From positions 1 through 52,625 of the forward strand of contig DISE01000030.1 in NCBI GenBank assembly GCA_002421865.1: a stretch of 52,625 nt of DNA, written 5' to 3'. This document shows positions 32,323 through 42,264 of the stretch, piece by piece. The notes beneath the pieces were generated by a model. The model saw only the letters and a program-made list of their open reading frames with translations. It searched no databases and was not told where the DNA came from. This DNA comes from Castellaniella sp. UBA6218. Lineage in GTDB: Bacteria; Pseudomonadota; Gammaproteobacteria; Burkholderiales; Burkholderiaceae_B. The number at the start of each line of letters is the position of its first letter. Position 1 is the stretch's first letter. The position numbers were made by a program, and so were the translations under genes.

Positions 32323-33969
32323 ATGACCTCGATATATGACCAGGACCTGCCCCGGAACCCGGCCAACTTCGCGCCGCTCACGCCCTTGCTTTATCTGGAA
32401 CGGGCCGCGGAAGTCTATCCCGACCGGATGGCGGTCGTGCATGGCCGGGGCGACGCCGTCATCCGCCATACCTGGGCCGATCTGTACCGGCGCTGCCGCC
32501 GCCTGGCGGGCGCCCTGGCCGCGCACGGTATCGGCCGGGGGGACACGGTGGCCGTGATGCTGCCCAATGTGCCCGCCATGGTCGAGGCGCATTTCGGCAT
32601 TCCCATGAGCGGGGCCGTCCTCAATACGCTGAACACCCGGCTGGATCCCGCGACCATCGCCTTCATGCTCGACCACGGCGAGGCGCGCGCCATCCTCGTC
32701 GACAGGGAATTCTCCCGCGTCGTGGGCCAGGCGCTGGCGCTGCGCTCGCGCGCCGAACCCATCCTGGTGGTGGACGTGGACGACCCTCTTTACGACGGCC
32801 CGGGCGAAGCCGTCGGCACGCTGGACTACGAGGCGCTGCTGGCCTCGGGGGACCCGGCGTTCGCCTGGCGGATGCCTGACGACGAATGGGATGCGATCTC
32901 CCTGAACTACACCAGCGGCACCACAGGCAACCCCAAGGGCGTGGTCTACCACCACCGGGGGGCGGCGATCAACGCCGTGTCGAACATCCTCGAATGGGAC
33001 ATGCCCAAGCACGCGGTCTATCTGTGGACCCTGCCCATGTTCCACTGCAACGGCTGGTGCTTCCCCTGGACCGTGGCGGCGCGCGCCGGGGTGAACGTCT
33101 GCCTGCGGCGGGTCGACGCGGCGGCCATGGTCGCGTTGATGCGAGAGCACGGTGTCACCCATTATTGCGGCGCGCCCATCGTCCAGAGCATGCTGGTCAA
33201 CGCGCCGCAGGCCCTGCGCGACACGATTCCGTCCGGCATCCGGGCCATGGTGGCGGGCGCAGCGCCCCCGGCCTCGATGATCGAGGGCATGGAGGCTCTG
33301 GGCATCGACCTGACGCACGTCTACGGACTGACCGAGGTCTACGGGCCGGCCACGGTGTGCGCCAAGGACGACGCCTGGGATGATCTCGACATCGGCAAGC
33401 GGGCCGAACTCAACGCCCGCCAGGGCGTGCGCTACCACCTGGAGAAAGCCGCGACGGTGCTGGATCCGGAAACCCTGCGGCCGGTGCCGGCCGATGGCGA
33501 GACCATGGGCGAGATCATGTTCCAGGGCAACATCTGCATGAAAGGCTACCTGAAGAACCCGCAGGCGACGCAGGCGGCCTTCGCGGGCGGCTGGTTTCAT
33601 AGCGGCGATCTGGCGGTGATCTACCCGGATGGCTACATCAAGATCAAGGATCGCAGCAAGGACATCATCATCTCCGGCGGGGAAAACATTTCCTCGATCG
33701 AGGTCGAGGATGTCCTCTACCGCCATCCCGCCGTGCTGGCGGCCGCCGTGGTCGCCCGGCCCGACGAACGCTGGGGCGAGACGCCCTGCGCGTTCGTCGA
33801 ACTCAAGCCCGATGCCCAGGTCGGCGCCGAGGACATCATTGCCCATTGCAAGGCTCACCTGGCCGGCTACAAGGTCCCGCGCCACGTCGTGTTCGGCGAG
33901 CTGCCCAAGACTTCCACCGGCAAGATCCAGAAATTCGAATTGCGCCAGCGGGCGGCGCAGTCCGACTGA
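32323..33969 (+). CDS. Medium/short-chain acyl-CoA ligase (AMP-forming)
   Basis: A 548-residue ANL-superfamily enzyme that activates a carboxylic acid through an acyl-AMP. The P-loop LNYTSGTTGNPKGVVYHHRG is at about 193-212. Later motifs are YGLTEVYGP, WFHSGDLAVIYPDGYIKIKDRSKD, GGENISS and the C-terminal catalytic lysine in KTSTGKIQK. The pattern resembles AlkK/DmdB-type ligases. ATG 32323 is preferred because GGAG (32313-32316) is correctly spaced; an in-frame ATG at 32311 overlaps that site. The substrate is unknown. The next gene follows after eight bases. Confidence 0.9.
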   Translation: MTSIYDQDLPRNPANFAPLTPLLYLERAAEVYPDRMAVVHGRGDAVIRHTWADLYRRCRRLAGALAAHGIGRGDTVAVMLPNVPAMVEAHFGIPMSGAVLNTLNTRLDPATIAFMLDHGEARAILVDREFSRVVGQALALRSRAEPILVVDVDDPLYDGPGEAVGTLDYEALLASGDPAFAWRMPDDEWDAISLNYTSGTTGNPKGVVYHHRGAAINAVSNILEWDMPKHAVYLWTLPMFHCNGWCFPWTVAARAGVNVCLRRVDAAAMVALMREHGVTHYCGAPIVQSMLVNAPQALRDTIPSGIRAMVAGAAPPASMIEGMEALGIDLTHVYGLTEVYGPATVCAKDDAWDDLDIGKRAELNARQGVRYHLEKAATVLDPETLRPVPADGETMGEIMFQGNICMKGYLKNPQATQAAFAGGWFHSGDLAVIYPDGYIKIKDRSKDIIISGGENISSIEVEDVLYRHPAVLAAAVVARPDERWGETPCAFVELKPDAQVGAEDIIAHCKAHLAGYKVPRHVVFGELPKTSTGKIQKFELRQRAAQSD

Positions 33970-33977
33970 GGCCGGAC

Positions 33978-35534
33978 ATGTCCGCCGGACGACCTTCCGT
34001 CGATGCGCGCGCCGGCCATGGCGCGCCGGTGAGCCTGTCGCCGCATGCACTGCTCAGTCCGGCGCAGATGGGCGCAGCCGATCGGGCCGCCCCGGCGGCC
34101 GGGGTATCCGGGGCGCGGCTCATGGAGGCGGCGGGCGCGGCCGTGGCCCGTGCGGTCCGTGAGCGCTGGGCGCCGACGCCGGTGCGCGTGTTGTGCGGGC
34201 CGGGCAACAATGGCGGCGATGGCTTTGTCGTCGCGCGTCGGCTGCGCGACGCCGGCTGGACGGTGCGGGTGGCTTTGTGGGGCGAACGCGGCGCCTTGCG
34301 CGGGGACGCGGCCCAGGCGGCCGAGGCCTGGGCCGGGCCGGTCGAGGCCGCCGTGCCCGCCTGTCTGGACGGCGCCGGCCTGATCGTCGACGCCCTGCTG
34401 GGCGCGGGCCTGAGCCGGGCGCCGGCTGGCGATCTGCGGACGCTGATCGACGCCGTGAACGCTGCCGCCGCACCGGTGTGCGCCGTCGATGTCCCCACGG
34501 GTCTGGACGGTGCCAGCGGACGCTGCCCGGGCGCCGCCGTCCAGGCCGACCTGACAGTCACCTTCTGCCGCCGCAAGCCCGGCCATCTGCTGATGCCGGG
34601 GCGCGCGCTGTGCGGTGCGCTGATCTGCGCCGACATCGGCATGCCCGACGCCGCGCTGGGCGCGATCGTCCCCGAAGCCCATGCCAACCACCCGGATCTC
34701 TGGTCGGCCCTGTTCCCCTGGCCGCGCGCCGACGGTCACAAATACCGCCGGGGCCATGCGCTGGTCGTGGGCGGCGAACGGATGTTGGGTGCCAGCCGCC
34801 TGGCCTGCCTGGCGGCGGCGCGCATCGGCGCCGGTCTGGTGACGCTGGCGACGCCGCCGGCCGCCTGGGCGATCCAGGCGGGCGCCCTGACTTCGGTTAT
34901 GGTCGAGGCGCTGCCGCCGGACGGTGCGCTGGATCAGGCGCTGGCGGATCCGCGCCGCAACGCGCTGCTGATCGGCCCCGGGCTGGGTCGCGCGCCGCAG
35001 GCAAGACGGCAGGTTCTCGACCTGCTGGCGGCCGGACGCCCCTGCGTGCTGGATGCCGACGCGCTCAGCGTGTTCGCCGACCAGCCGGCCGCGCTGCTGG
35101 ACGCCCTGCACGGGCAGTGCGTGCTGACGCCCCACGAGGGCGAATTCGCGCGCCTCTTCGGTCCCGCGCCGGACGCCGGGGACGATGCCGCGCCAGGGAC
35201 GGAAGACGATAAACCGCAGCGCGCGCGGGACGCCGCCCGGCGTGGCGGCGCGGTCGTGGTGCTCAAGGGCGCCGACACCGTGATCGCGGCGCCTGATGGC
35301 CGGTGCGTCATCAACGACAATGCGCCGCCGACGCTGGCCACCGCCGGGTCCGGGGACGTGCTGGCGGGCTGTGTCGCCGGCCTGCTGGCGGCCGGCATGC
35401 CGGCCTTCGAGGCGGCCTGCGCCGCCGTCTGGCTGCACGGCCTGGCGGCCGACCGGCTGGGCCCGGGGCTGCTGGCCGAGGATCTGCCGGGCGCCTTGCC
35501 CGGGGCGCTGGCCGTTCTGGCCGGCATGGATTGA
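33978..35534 (+). CDS. nnr: Bifunctional NAD(P)HX epimerase / ADP- or ATP-dependent dehydratase (Nnr)
   Basis: A 518-residue metabolite-repair enzyme that restores hydrated NAD(P)H. The N-terminal YjeF epimerase domain (to about 215) has GPGNNGGDGFVVARRL and VDVPTGLDGASG. The C-terminal ribokinase-like dehydratase domain has KYRRGHALVVGG, GPGLGR, VLTPHEGEFARLFG and the catalytic TAGSGDVLAG. Start at 33978 lies eight bases after the ligase stop; the open frame before it overlaps that gene. Confidence 0.94.
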   Translation: MSAGRPSVDARAGHGAPVSLSPHALLSPAQMGAADRAAPAAGVSGARLMEAAGAAVARAVRERWAPTPVRVLCGPGNNGGDGFVVARRLRDAGWTVRVALWGERGALRGDAAQAAEAWAGPVEAAVPACLDGAGLIVDALLGAGLSRAPAGDLRTLIDAVNAAAAPVCAVDVPTGLDGASGRCPGAAVQADLTVTFCRRKPGHLLMPGRALCGALICADIGMPDAALGAIVPEAHANHPDLWSALFPWPRADGHKYRRGHALVVGGERMLGASRLACLAAARIGAGLVTLATPPAAWAIQAGALTSVMVEALPPDGALDQALADPRRNALLIGPGLGRAPQARRQVLDLLAAGRPCVLDADALSVFADQPAALLDALHGQCVLTPHEGEFARLFGPAPDAGDDAAPGTEDDKPQRARDAARRGGAVVVLKGADTVIAAPDGRCVINDNAPPTLATAGSGDVLAGCVAGLLAAGMPAFEAACAAVWLHGLAADRLGPGLLAEDLPGALPGALAVLAGMD

Positions 35535-35553
35535 GACTCTACTGGATGCGTAT

Positions 35554-36402
35554 ATGGCGGATGTGATCGCACTGGTCTTCGATTTCGACGACACGCTGGC
35601 GCCGGACAGCACCTCGGGGTTCCTCCAGGAAATCGGCGCGGACGTGCCGGCCTTCTGGCACGGCCGGGTCGATCCCCTGCTGGATCACGAGGACTGGGAT
35701 CCGGTTCCGGCCTATCTGTACCAGATGCTGGCCCTGTCCCGTTCGGGGCGCCACGGCCCCATCACCCGCGACCGCCTGCGCGACTGGGGGCGGCGGCTGC
35801 CGCTGCACGACGGCGTGCCGACCTTGTTCGAACGCCTGAGGGCGCGGTTGCGCCATGCCCACCCGACCGTGCAACTGGAGTTCTACCTGATTTCCAGCGG
35901 CATCGGCGACGTGCTGCGCGAGACTTCCATCGCGGGCTGGTTTTCCGACATATGGGCCTCGGAATTCCACTATGGCGCCGACGGCGCCATCGAATTCCCT
36001 CGCCGCGTGGTCAGTTTCACCGACAAGACCCGCTATCTGTTCCACATCCAGAAGGGCATCATCGGTCCCGAAGCGCGCAACAAGCCCTTCGAGGTCAACC
36101 GCAAGGTCGATGCCGACAGGCTGCGCGTACCCTTCGAGCAGATGATCTTCGTCGGCGACGGTTATACCGACATCCCCTGTTTTTCCCTGATCCGGCGCTC
36201 GGGTGGGGTCGCGTTCGGCGTCTGGGATCCGCGCCACAAGGAAAAACGCAGCCGCGCCTGGGGCTTCATCGAGGACGGGCGGGTGTCCAATCTGAACCAG
36301 GCGCGCTTCGGCGAAGACGCCGAACTCTACCAGTGGCTGGAGGCCGCCGTGGAAAGCCTGGCCTCCAAGATCGTGCTGCGCGCGCGGATGTACCGTGGCT
36401 GA
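35554..36402 (+). CDS. HAD-superfamily hydrolase
   Basis: A 282-residue HAD phosphatase-like protein. Motif I is VFDFDDTLAP with nucleophile D10 and general acid D12. Motif II is YLISSGIGD, and motif IV is FVGDGYTDIPCF. The cap region and the C-terminal part DPRHKEKRSRAWGFIEDGRVSNLNQARF are conserved in a group found in many proteobacteria, whose substrate is unknown to me. The ribosome-binding site is weak. The last eight bases overlap the tadA-like GTG start. Confidence 0.85.
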   Translation: MADVIALVFDFDDTLAPDSTSGFLQEIGADVPAFWHGRVDPLLDHEDWDPVPAYLYQMLALSRSGRHGPITRDRLRDWGRRLPLHDGVPTLFERLRARLRHAHPTVQLEFYLISSGIGDVLRETSIAGWFSDIWASEFHYGADGAIEFPRRVVSFTDKTRYLFHIQKGIIGPEARNKPFEVNRKVDADRLRVPFEQMIFVGDGYTDIPCFSLIRRSGGVAFGVWDPRHKEKRSRAWGFIEDGRVSNLNQARFGEDAELYQWLEAAVESLASKIVLRARMYRG

Positions 36403-37981
36403 TCCCCGTCCGGTTCGACAGGCTGCGGCCGATCTCCTGGACGACGATGGCGCCATGGGGCTGGCGCTCGACCTGGCCCGCCGGGCCGCGGCTCTGGGCG
36501 AAGTGCCCGTGGGCGCCGTGGTGCTGGATGCCGCCGGCCATCTGCTGGCGACCGGGCACAACCGCACGATCCTGGACCGCGACCCGACCGCGCACGCCGA
36601 GGTCGTGGCCCTGCGCGCCGCCGCCCGCAGCCTGGACAACTATCGCCTGACCGGCGCGCGCCTGTATGTCACGCTGGAACCCTGCGCCATGTGCCTGGGC
36701 GCCATGTTCCATGCGCGCCTGGCCGAAATCGTCTACGGCGCGCCCGACCCCAAGACCGGCGCCTGCGGCGGCGTGGTCGATCTGTCCGCCCAGCCGCGCC
36801 TGAACCATCACGCCCGGGTCCGGGGCGGGGTGCGGGCGCAAGCCTGCGGCGACCTGTTGCGTGATTTCTTCCGCGCCCGACGCGAAGCCGCCCGCGTGGC
36901 GCGGGGTCTGGCGGCACCCGAAACCGTTTCCGGCGGCCATCCGGCCGCACCCCCTTTTTTTCAGGATGATCCTTCCATGCCCAAGCAGAAATCCGATTCC
37001 GCCGCGCCTTCCCGGCCGGCCCCCGGCGGCGAACACACGCACCTGGTCTGCGATGACCCGGAGTGCGGTGTGCATCACGTGCACGAACAGCCCTCGGGGA
37101 TCTATCTGATCTCTCCTTCCGGGGCCGTGGCCGATCCCGCTTCGCTGGACCTGGCCATGGAACGGCTGCGCGCCATGGGCTTTCGCGTCGCCGCCGACCG
37201 TACGGCCCTGGCCGTGCATGAACGCTTCGCCGGCACCGACAAGCAGCGCCTGGCGGGCATCCAGCGGGCGCTCAAGCAGAAGCACCCGGTCGTCATGGCG
37301 ACCCGGGGCGGCTACGGCCTGAGCCGCCTGCTGCCGCACATCGACTGGCGGGCGGTGGCCGACAGCGGCAAGACTTTCCTCGGTCAGAGCGATTTCACCG
37401 TCTTCAATCTGGCGCTGCTGGCGCGCACCGGCGCGGTCAGCCTGGCCGGCCCCACCGCGATCTTCGATTTCGGCGGCAAGAAAGTGGATGACCTGACCCA
37501 GGCCCTGTTCCAGGAAACCCTGTCCGGCGAACTGGAAATCCTCAGTTTCGAGTCCCCCGGCGCCGATCCGGTGGACGCTCGCGGCATCCTGTGGGGCGGC
37601 AATCTGGCCATGGTGGCCTCGCTGGTCGGCACGCCCTATCTGCCCGACGTGAAGGGCGGCATCCTGTTTCTCGAGGACGTATCCGAACATCCGTTCCGCA
37701 TCGAGCGCATGCTGACCCAGTTGTGGCATGCGGGCGTGCTTGAGAAGCAGCACGCCATCGTGCTGGGCCAGTTCACCGACTACCGTCTGGCGCCGCATGA
37801 CAATGGTTACGACCTGGATTCCGTGGTGCGCTGGCTGCGCCAGACGGTGCGTGTACCGGTTGTCACGGGGCTGCCCTATGGCCATGTCAAGGTCAAGGCC
37901 ACCCTGCCGGTGGGCGCGCGCGTGGGCATCGCCACCGAGGACGGCATGGCGCACCTGGTGCTGCGGGAGCACACGCACTGA
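36395..37981 (+). CDS. TadA (tRNA A34 deaminase) in one frame with LD-carboxypeptidase (LdcA)
   Basis: One uninterrupted 528-codon frame encodes two enzymes. Residues 1 to about 165 are TadA, which makes inosine at tRNA-Arg position 34; zinc and catalytic residues are HAE at 67-69 and PCAMC at 96-100. Residues about 230-528 are an S66 LD-carboxypeptidase that removes D-Ala from recycled murein tetrapeptides, with its triad at S332 (GQSDFT), E427 (FLEDVSEHP) and H497 (YGHVKVK). The junction contains T7 (36955-36961), then an in-frame ATG at 36977 preceded by AGGA. Either a true fusion or two products by internal initiation is possible. GTG 36395 is the start, overlapping the HAD gene. Confidence 0.85.
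   Translation: MADPRPVRQAAADLLDDDGAMGLALDLARRAAALGEVPVGAVVLDAAGHLLATGHNRTILDRDPTAHAEVVALRAAARSLDNYRLTGARLYVTLEPCAMCLGAMFHARLAEIVYGAPDPKTGACGGVVDLSAQPRLNHHARVRGGVRAQACGDLLRDFFRARREAARVARGLAAPETVSGGHPAAPPFFQDDPSMPKQKSDSAAPSRPAPGGEHTHLVCDDPECGVHHVHEQPSGIYLISPSGAVADPASLDLAMERLRAMGFRVAADRTALAVHERFAGTDKQRLAGIQRALKQKHPVVMATRGGYGLSRLLPHIDWRAVADSGKTFLGQSDFTVFNLALLARTGAVSLAGPTAIFDFGGKKVDDLTQALFQETLSGELEILSFESPGADPVDARGILWGGNLAMVASLVGTPYLPDVKGGILFLEDVSEHPFRIERMLTQLWHAGVLEKQHAIVLGQFTDYRLAPHDNGYDLDSVVRWLRQTVRVPVVTGLPYGHVKVKATLPVGARVGIATEDGMAHLVLREHTH
37034..37084 (+). other. His/Cys-rich motif between TadA and LdcA domains
   Basis: Residues 214-230 read HTHLVCDDPECGVHHVH: two cysteines and five histidines in 17 residues, just before the LD-carboxypeptidase core. 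The spacing suggests a small zinc or other metal site. It is not part of either known catalytic domain. Confidence 0.6.
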
Positions 37982-38032
37982 TCGGCTGCCGGCCCGACCG
38001 GTCGCAGGCGGGCGGGGCTGAAAATCAGCCCA

Positions 38033-38056
38033 CCTGCTAAACTAGCAGGTTGTTTT
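38033..38056 (+). terminator. Intrinsic terminator candidate after ldcA
   Basis: CCTGCTA (38033-38039) and TAGCAGG (38043-38049) form a perfect 7-bp stem with loop AAC, followed by TTGTTTT. It lies in the 100-base gap before the ABC-F gene. Confidence 0.6.
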
Positions 38057-38081
38057 GACTCTATTTTTTCCCGCCACCACC

Positions 38082-39683
38082 GTGATCTCCACCAACAACC
38101 TCACCATCCAGTTCGGCTCCAAGCCCTTGTTTGAAAACGTCAGCGTCAAGTTCGGCGATGGCAACCGCTACGGGCTGATCGGCGCCAACGGCTCGGGCAA
38201 GTCCACCCTGATGAAGATCATCGGCGGCGACCTGGAGCCGACCTCGGGCAACGTTGCGCTGGAACCCGGCCTGCGGCTGGGCAAGCTGCGTCAGGACCAG
38301 TTCGCCTTCGAGGATGTGCGCGTGCTGGACGTGGTGATGATGGGCCACGCCGAGATGTGGCAGGTCATGGCGGACCGGGACGCCATCTATGCCAACCCGG
38401 AGGCGACCGAGGACGATTACATGCGCGCCGCCGAACTGGAAGGCAAGTTCGCGGAATACGATGGCTACACGGCCGAGGCCCGCGCCGGGGAACTGCTGCT
38501 GGGCCTGGAAATCCCCGTTGAACAGCACCAGTTGCCGATGCGCGAGATCGCCCCGGGCTGGAAACTGCGCGTGCTGCTGGCCCAGGCGCTGTTCTCCAAC
38601 CCCGATGTGCTGCTGCTCGACGAGCCCACCAACAACCTGGACATCAACACCATCCGCTGGCTGGAGACCGTGCTCAACGGCTACGACAGCACGATGATCA
38701 TCATCAGCCACGATCGCCACTTCCTGAACGAAGTCTGCACCCACATGGCCGATCTGGACTACGGCGAACTGCGCGTGTATCCGGGCAACTACGACGACTA
38801 CATGCTGGCCTCCACCCAGGCGCGCGAGCGTCAGGTGGCCGCCAACGCGCGCGCCAAGGAACGCGTCAGCGAACTGCAGGACTTCGTGCGCCGCTTCGCC
38901 GCCAACAAGTCCAAGTCGCGCCAGGCTACGTCCCGCCTGAAACAGATCGACCGCATCAAGGCCGATACCGTCCAGGTCAAGCCGTCCTCGCGCCAGAATC
39001 CCTATATCCGTTTCGAAGTCAACAAGATCCTGCACCGCCAGGCCGCGCACATCGAGGATCTGTCCAAATCCTACGACCGCCCCATCATCAAGGGGCTGTC
39101 CACCATGATCGAGGCCGGCCAGAAGGTCGCCATCATCGGCGCCAACGGCGTTGGGAAGACGACCCTGCTGCGCTTGCTGGCGGGCAATCTGCCGCCCGAC
39201 GAGGGGACGGTGCGCTGGTCGGAAAACGCCGATATCGGCTACATGGCCCAGGACGTGTCCGATCAGTTCGACTCCGACCGCGACCTGTTCGACTGGATGA
39301 CCGACTACCGCCAGCCGGGCGACGAGGATCAGTCGATCCGCTCGGTGCTGGGCCGGCTGCTGTTCTCGGGCGACGAAATCACCAAGGCCGTGCGCGTGCT
39401 GTCGGGCGGGGAAAAGAACCGCATGAGCTTCGGCCGCCTGATGCTGGGTCGCCACAACGTCATGCTGATGGACGAGCCTACCAACCACCTGGACATGGAA
39501 TCCATCGAGTCGCTGCAATATGCGCTGGAGCAATACCAGGGGACGCTGGTGTTCGTTTCGCACGACCGCCAGTTCGTGTCGGGCGTGGCGACGCGGGTGA
39601 TCGAAATCCTGCCCGATGGCCGTTTGAACGACTACCCTGGCACCTACGAGGAATACCTCGCGTCCCAGGGCATCGAGGCCTGA
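38082..39683 (+). CDS. ybiT: ABC-F family ATPase, YbiT type
   Basis: A 533-residue soluble protein with two ABC domains and no membrane segment; ABC-F proteins act on ribosomes. Walker A sites are GANGSGKST and GANGVGKTT. The second signature is LSGGEKNRMSFG, and the Walker B sites are LLLDEPTNNLD and MLMDEPTNHLD. The arm and linker region between them is rich in Lys and Arg. I place the start at GTG 38082 because MISTNNLTIQFGSKPLFENV is the normal N-terminus; a TTG at 38055 would add nine unlikely residues. No good Shine-Dalgarno is visible. Length is close to E. coli YbiT (530). Confidence 0.92.
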   Translation: MISTNNLTIQFGSKPLFENVSVKFGDGNRYGLIGANGSGKSTLMKIIGGDLEPTSGNVALEPGLRLGKLRQDQFAFEDVRVLDVVMMGHAEMWQVMADRDAIYANPEATEDDYMRAAELEGKFAEYDGYTAEARAGELLLGLEIPVEQHQLPMREIAPGWKLRVLLAQALFSNPDVLLLDEPTNNLDINTIRWLETVLNGYDSTMIIISHDRHFLNEVCTHMADLDYGELRVYPGNYDDYMLASTQARERQVAANARAKERVSELQDFVRRFAANKSKSRQATSRLKQIDRIKADTVQVKPSSRQNPYIRFEVNKILHRQAAHIEDLSKSYDRPIIKGLSTMIEAGQKVAIIGANGVGKTTLLRLLAGNLPPDEGTVRWSENADIGYMAQDVSDQFDSDRDLFDWMTDYRQPGDEDQSIRSVLGRLLFSGDEITKAVRVLSGGEKNRMSFGRLMLGRHNVMLMDEPTNHLDMESIESLQYALEQYQGTLVFVSHDRQFVSGVATRVIEILPDGRLNDYPGTYEEYLASQGIEA

Positions 39684-39715
39684 GCCATGGCGGGGCGCCG
39701 GGGGCGGGCGGACGC

Positions 39716-40309
39716 ATGCCGCACACCCTGACCGTCCCGGCCCGGCACGAGGCCGACGTCCGCAAAAGCCGTTTCCTGGCCCTGGCGGCGCCCATCGAAT
39801 CACCCGAGGCCGCCCAGTCCTTCCTGGACGCGTCCCGCGATCCCCAGGCGACGCACAACTGCTGGGCCTGGCGTTTCGGGGCGCAATACCGGTTCCATGA
39901 CGATGGCGAGCCCGGCGGCACGGCGGGACGGCCGATCCTGCAGGCCATCGAGTCCCAAGGCTATGACCGCGTGGCGGTGATGGTGATTCGCTGGTTCGGC
40001 GGAATCAAGCTGGGCACGGGCGGCCTGGCGCGGGCCTATGGCGGCACGGCCGCCGAGTGCCTGCGTCTGGCGGACCGGACGGAGCTGCGCGAGGAATGCA
40101 GGGTGACGTGCGATTGTCCGTATGCGGACATGGACCGTGTGCAGGCGCGCCTGCTGGCGGCGGGCGTACGCATCGAGCACGCTGCCTTCGATGGCCGGGG
40201 CGTGAACTGGCGTCTGGTCGTGGCGCGCGCCGATGTGGCCGCGCTGGAGGCCCTGTACACCGATCAGACCCGGGGACAGGGCCGGTTCGAGATCGAACCC
40301 GGCGCTTAG
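39716..40309 (+). CDS. yigZ: YigZ/IMPACT family protein
   Basis: A 197-residue protein of the YigZ (UPF0029) family. The N-terminal domain has KSRFLALAAPI, THNCWAWRFG, DDGEPGGTAGRPIL and VIRWFGGIKLGTGGLARAYGG. The C-terminal ferredoxin-like domain follows from about residue 130. The molecular role is not established; the eukaryotic relative IMPACT regulates GCN2. Its last four bases overlap the convergent thioredoxin gene. Confidence 0.92.
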   Translation: MPHTLTVPARHEADVRKSRFLALAAPIESPEAAQSFLDASRDPQATHNCWAWRFGAQYRFHDDGEPGGTAGRPILQAIESQGYDRVAVMVIRWFGGIKLGTGGLARAYGGTAAECLRLADRTELREECRVTCDCPYADMDRVQARLLAAGVRIEHAAFDGRGVNWRLVVARADVAALEALYTDQTRGQGRFEIEPGA

Positions 40310-40686
40310 TGCGTCGTCGCGCCGCCTTTTTCCTGGGCCGCGATTTCCGCGTGGACCTGGGCCATGTCCACGGCCTTCACCTGCGTGACGAGTTCTTCCA
40401 GTTGAGAGGCGGACAGCGCGCCGGCCTGCTGGAACAGCAGCACGTTCTCGCGGAAGACCATCAGGGTCGGGATGGAACGGATGCGCAGGGCCGCCGACAG
40501 TTCCTGTTGTTCCTCGGTGTTGATCTTGGCGAAGGTAACGTCCGGGTGCTTTTCGGCGGCGGCCTCGAAGGTCGGCCCGAACTGGCGGCAGGGGCCGCAC
40601 CAGGGCGCCCAGAAATCGATGATCAGGGGTTGCTCGGCCTGGGTGGCGGTCTGGAAGGTGTCTTGGGTGAGTTCGATGACGCTCAT
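40306..40686 (-). CDS. Thioredoxin family protein
   Basis: A 126-residue thioredoxin-fold protein with the redox site WCGPC (C30, C33), the conserved INTEE segment and cis-proline in RSIPTLMVF. The canonical Trx ends near residue 108; here about 18 extra residues with charged and alanine-rich sequence follow. No signal peptide, so it is cytoplasmic. Probably an accessory disulfide reductase. Confidence 0.9.
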   Translation of the reverse strand: MSVIELTQDTFQTATQAEQPLIIDFWAPWCGPCRQFGPTFEAAAEKHPDVTFAKINTEEQQELSAALRIRSIPTLMVFRENVLLFQQAGALSASQLEELVTQVKAVDMAQVHAEIAAQEKGGATTH

Positions 40687-40787
40687 GGAATCTCCGGATC
40701 GGGAGGGAGCGGCAGGATGCCGCCCGGATTTCTGTCATATGGGGCCGAGGCGCCGGTTTGCAAGCCGGGCTTGAAGCATGGCATCCC

Positions 40788-40858
40788 TCCACCTCGCCGC
40801 TTGCAAGCGGCTCGGATTCGACAGGCGCGGAACAGTCCGCAGGGACTGTTCCGCGTCC
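40788..40858 (-). repeat. 71-bp structured intergenic repeat, copy 2
   Basis: This is the reverse-oriented copy of 15256-15326. Hairpin 1 has a perfect 13-bp stem (base GCGGAA/TTCCGC) around the same core and CTGC loop. Hairpin 2 is GCCGC-loop-GCGGC, with strands exchanged relative to copy 1. It begins five bases beyond the purine permease stop. Further left, 40753-40770 holds another GC-rich palindrome (CCGGTT-TGCA-AGCCGG). Confidence 0.75.
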
Positions 40859-40862
40859 TGTC

Positions 40863-42155
<1,293 letters not shown>

Positions 42156-42250
42156 GGTGTCTCCTCTCGGGTGAGCGTCGGTGTTCACTGCTTGTTTTTG
42201 ACCCCGCCATTCTAAATCCCTTTCCGGGCCGGATGTGCGGAGATCGGTTG

Positions 42251-42256
42251 TAAACT
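42251..42256 (+). promoter_or_regulatory. Candidate -10 (TAAACT) giving a nearly leaderless tsaD mRNA
   Basis: TAAACT lies only eight bases before ATG 42265, so a start about seven bases downstream would leave a leader of roughly two bases. No Shine-Dalgarno is visible before tsaD, which fits leaderless translation. Weak -35. Confidence 0.35.
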
Positions 42257-42264
42257 GGCGCCCT

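Noticed and set aside
38055..38081. TTG start for the ABC-F gene adding nine residues
   Set aside because: The added residues are not family-like, and the sequence after GTG 38082 is the canonical N-terminus.
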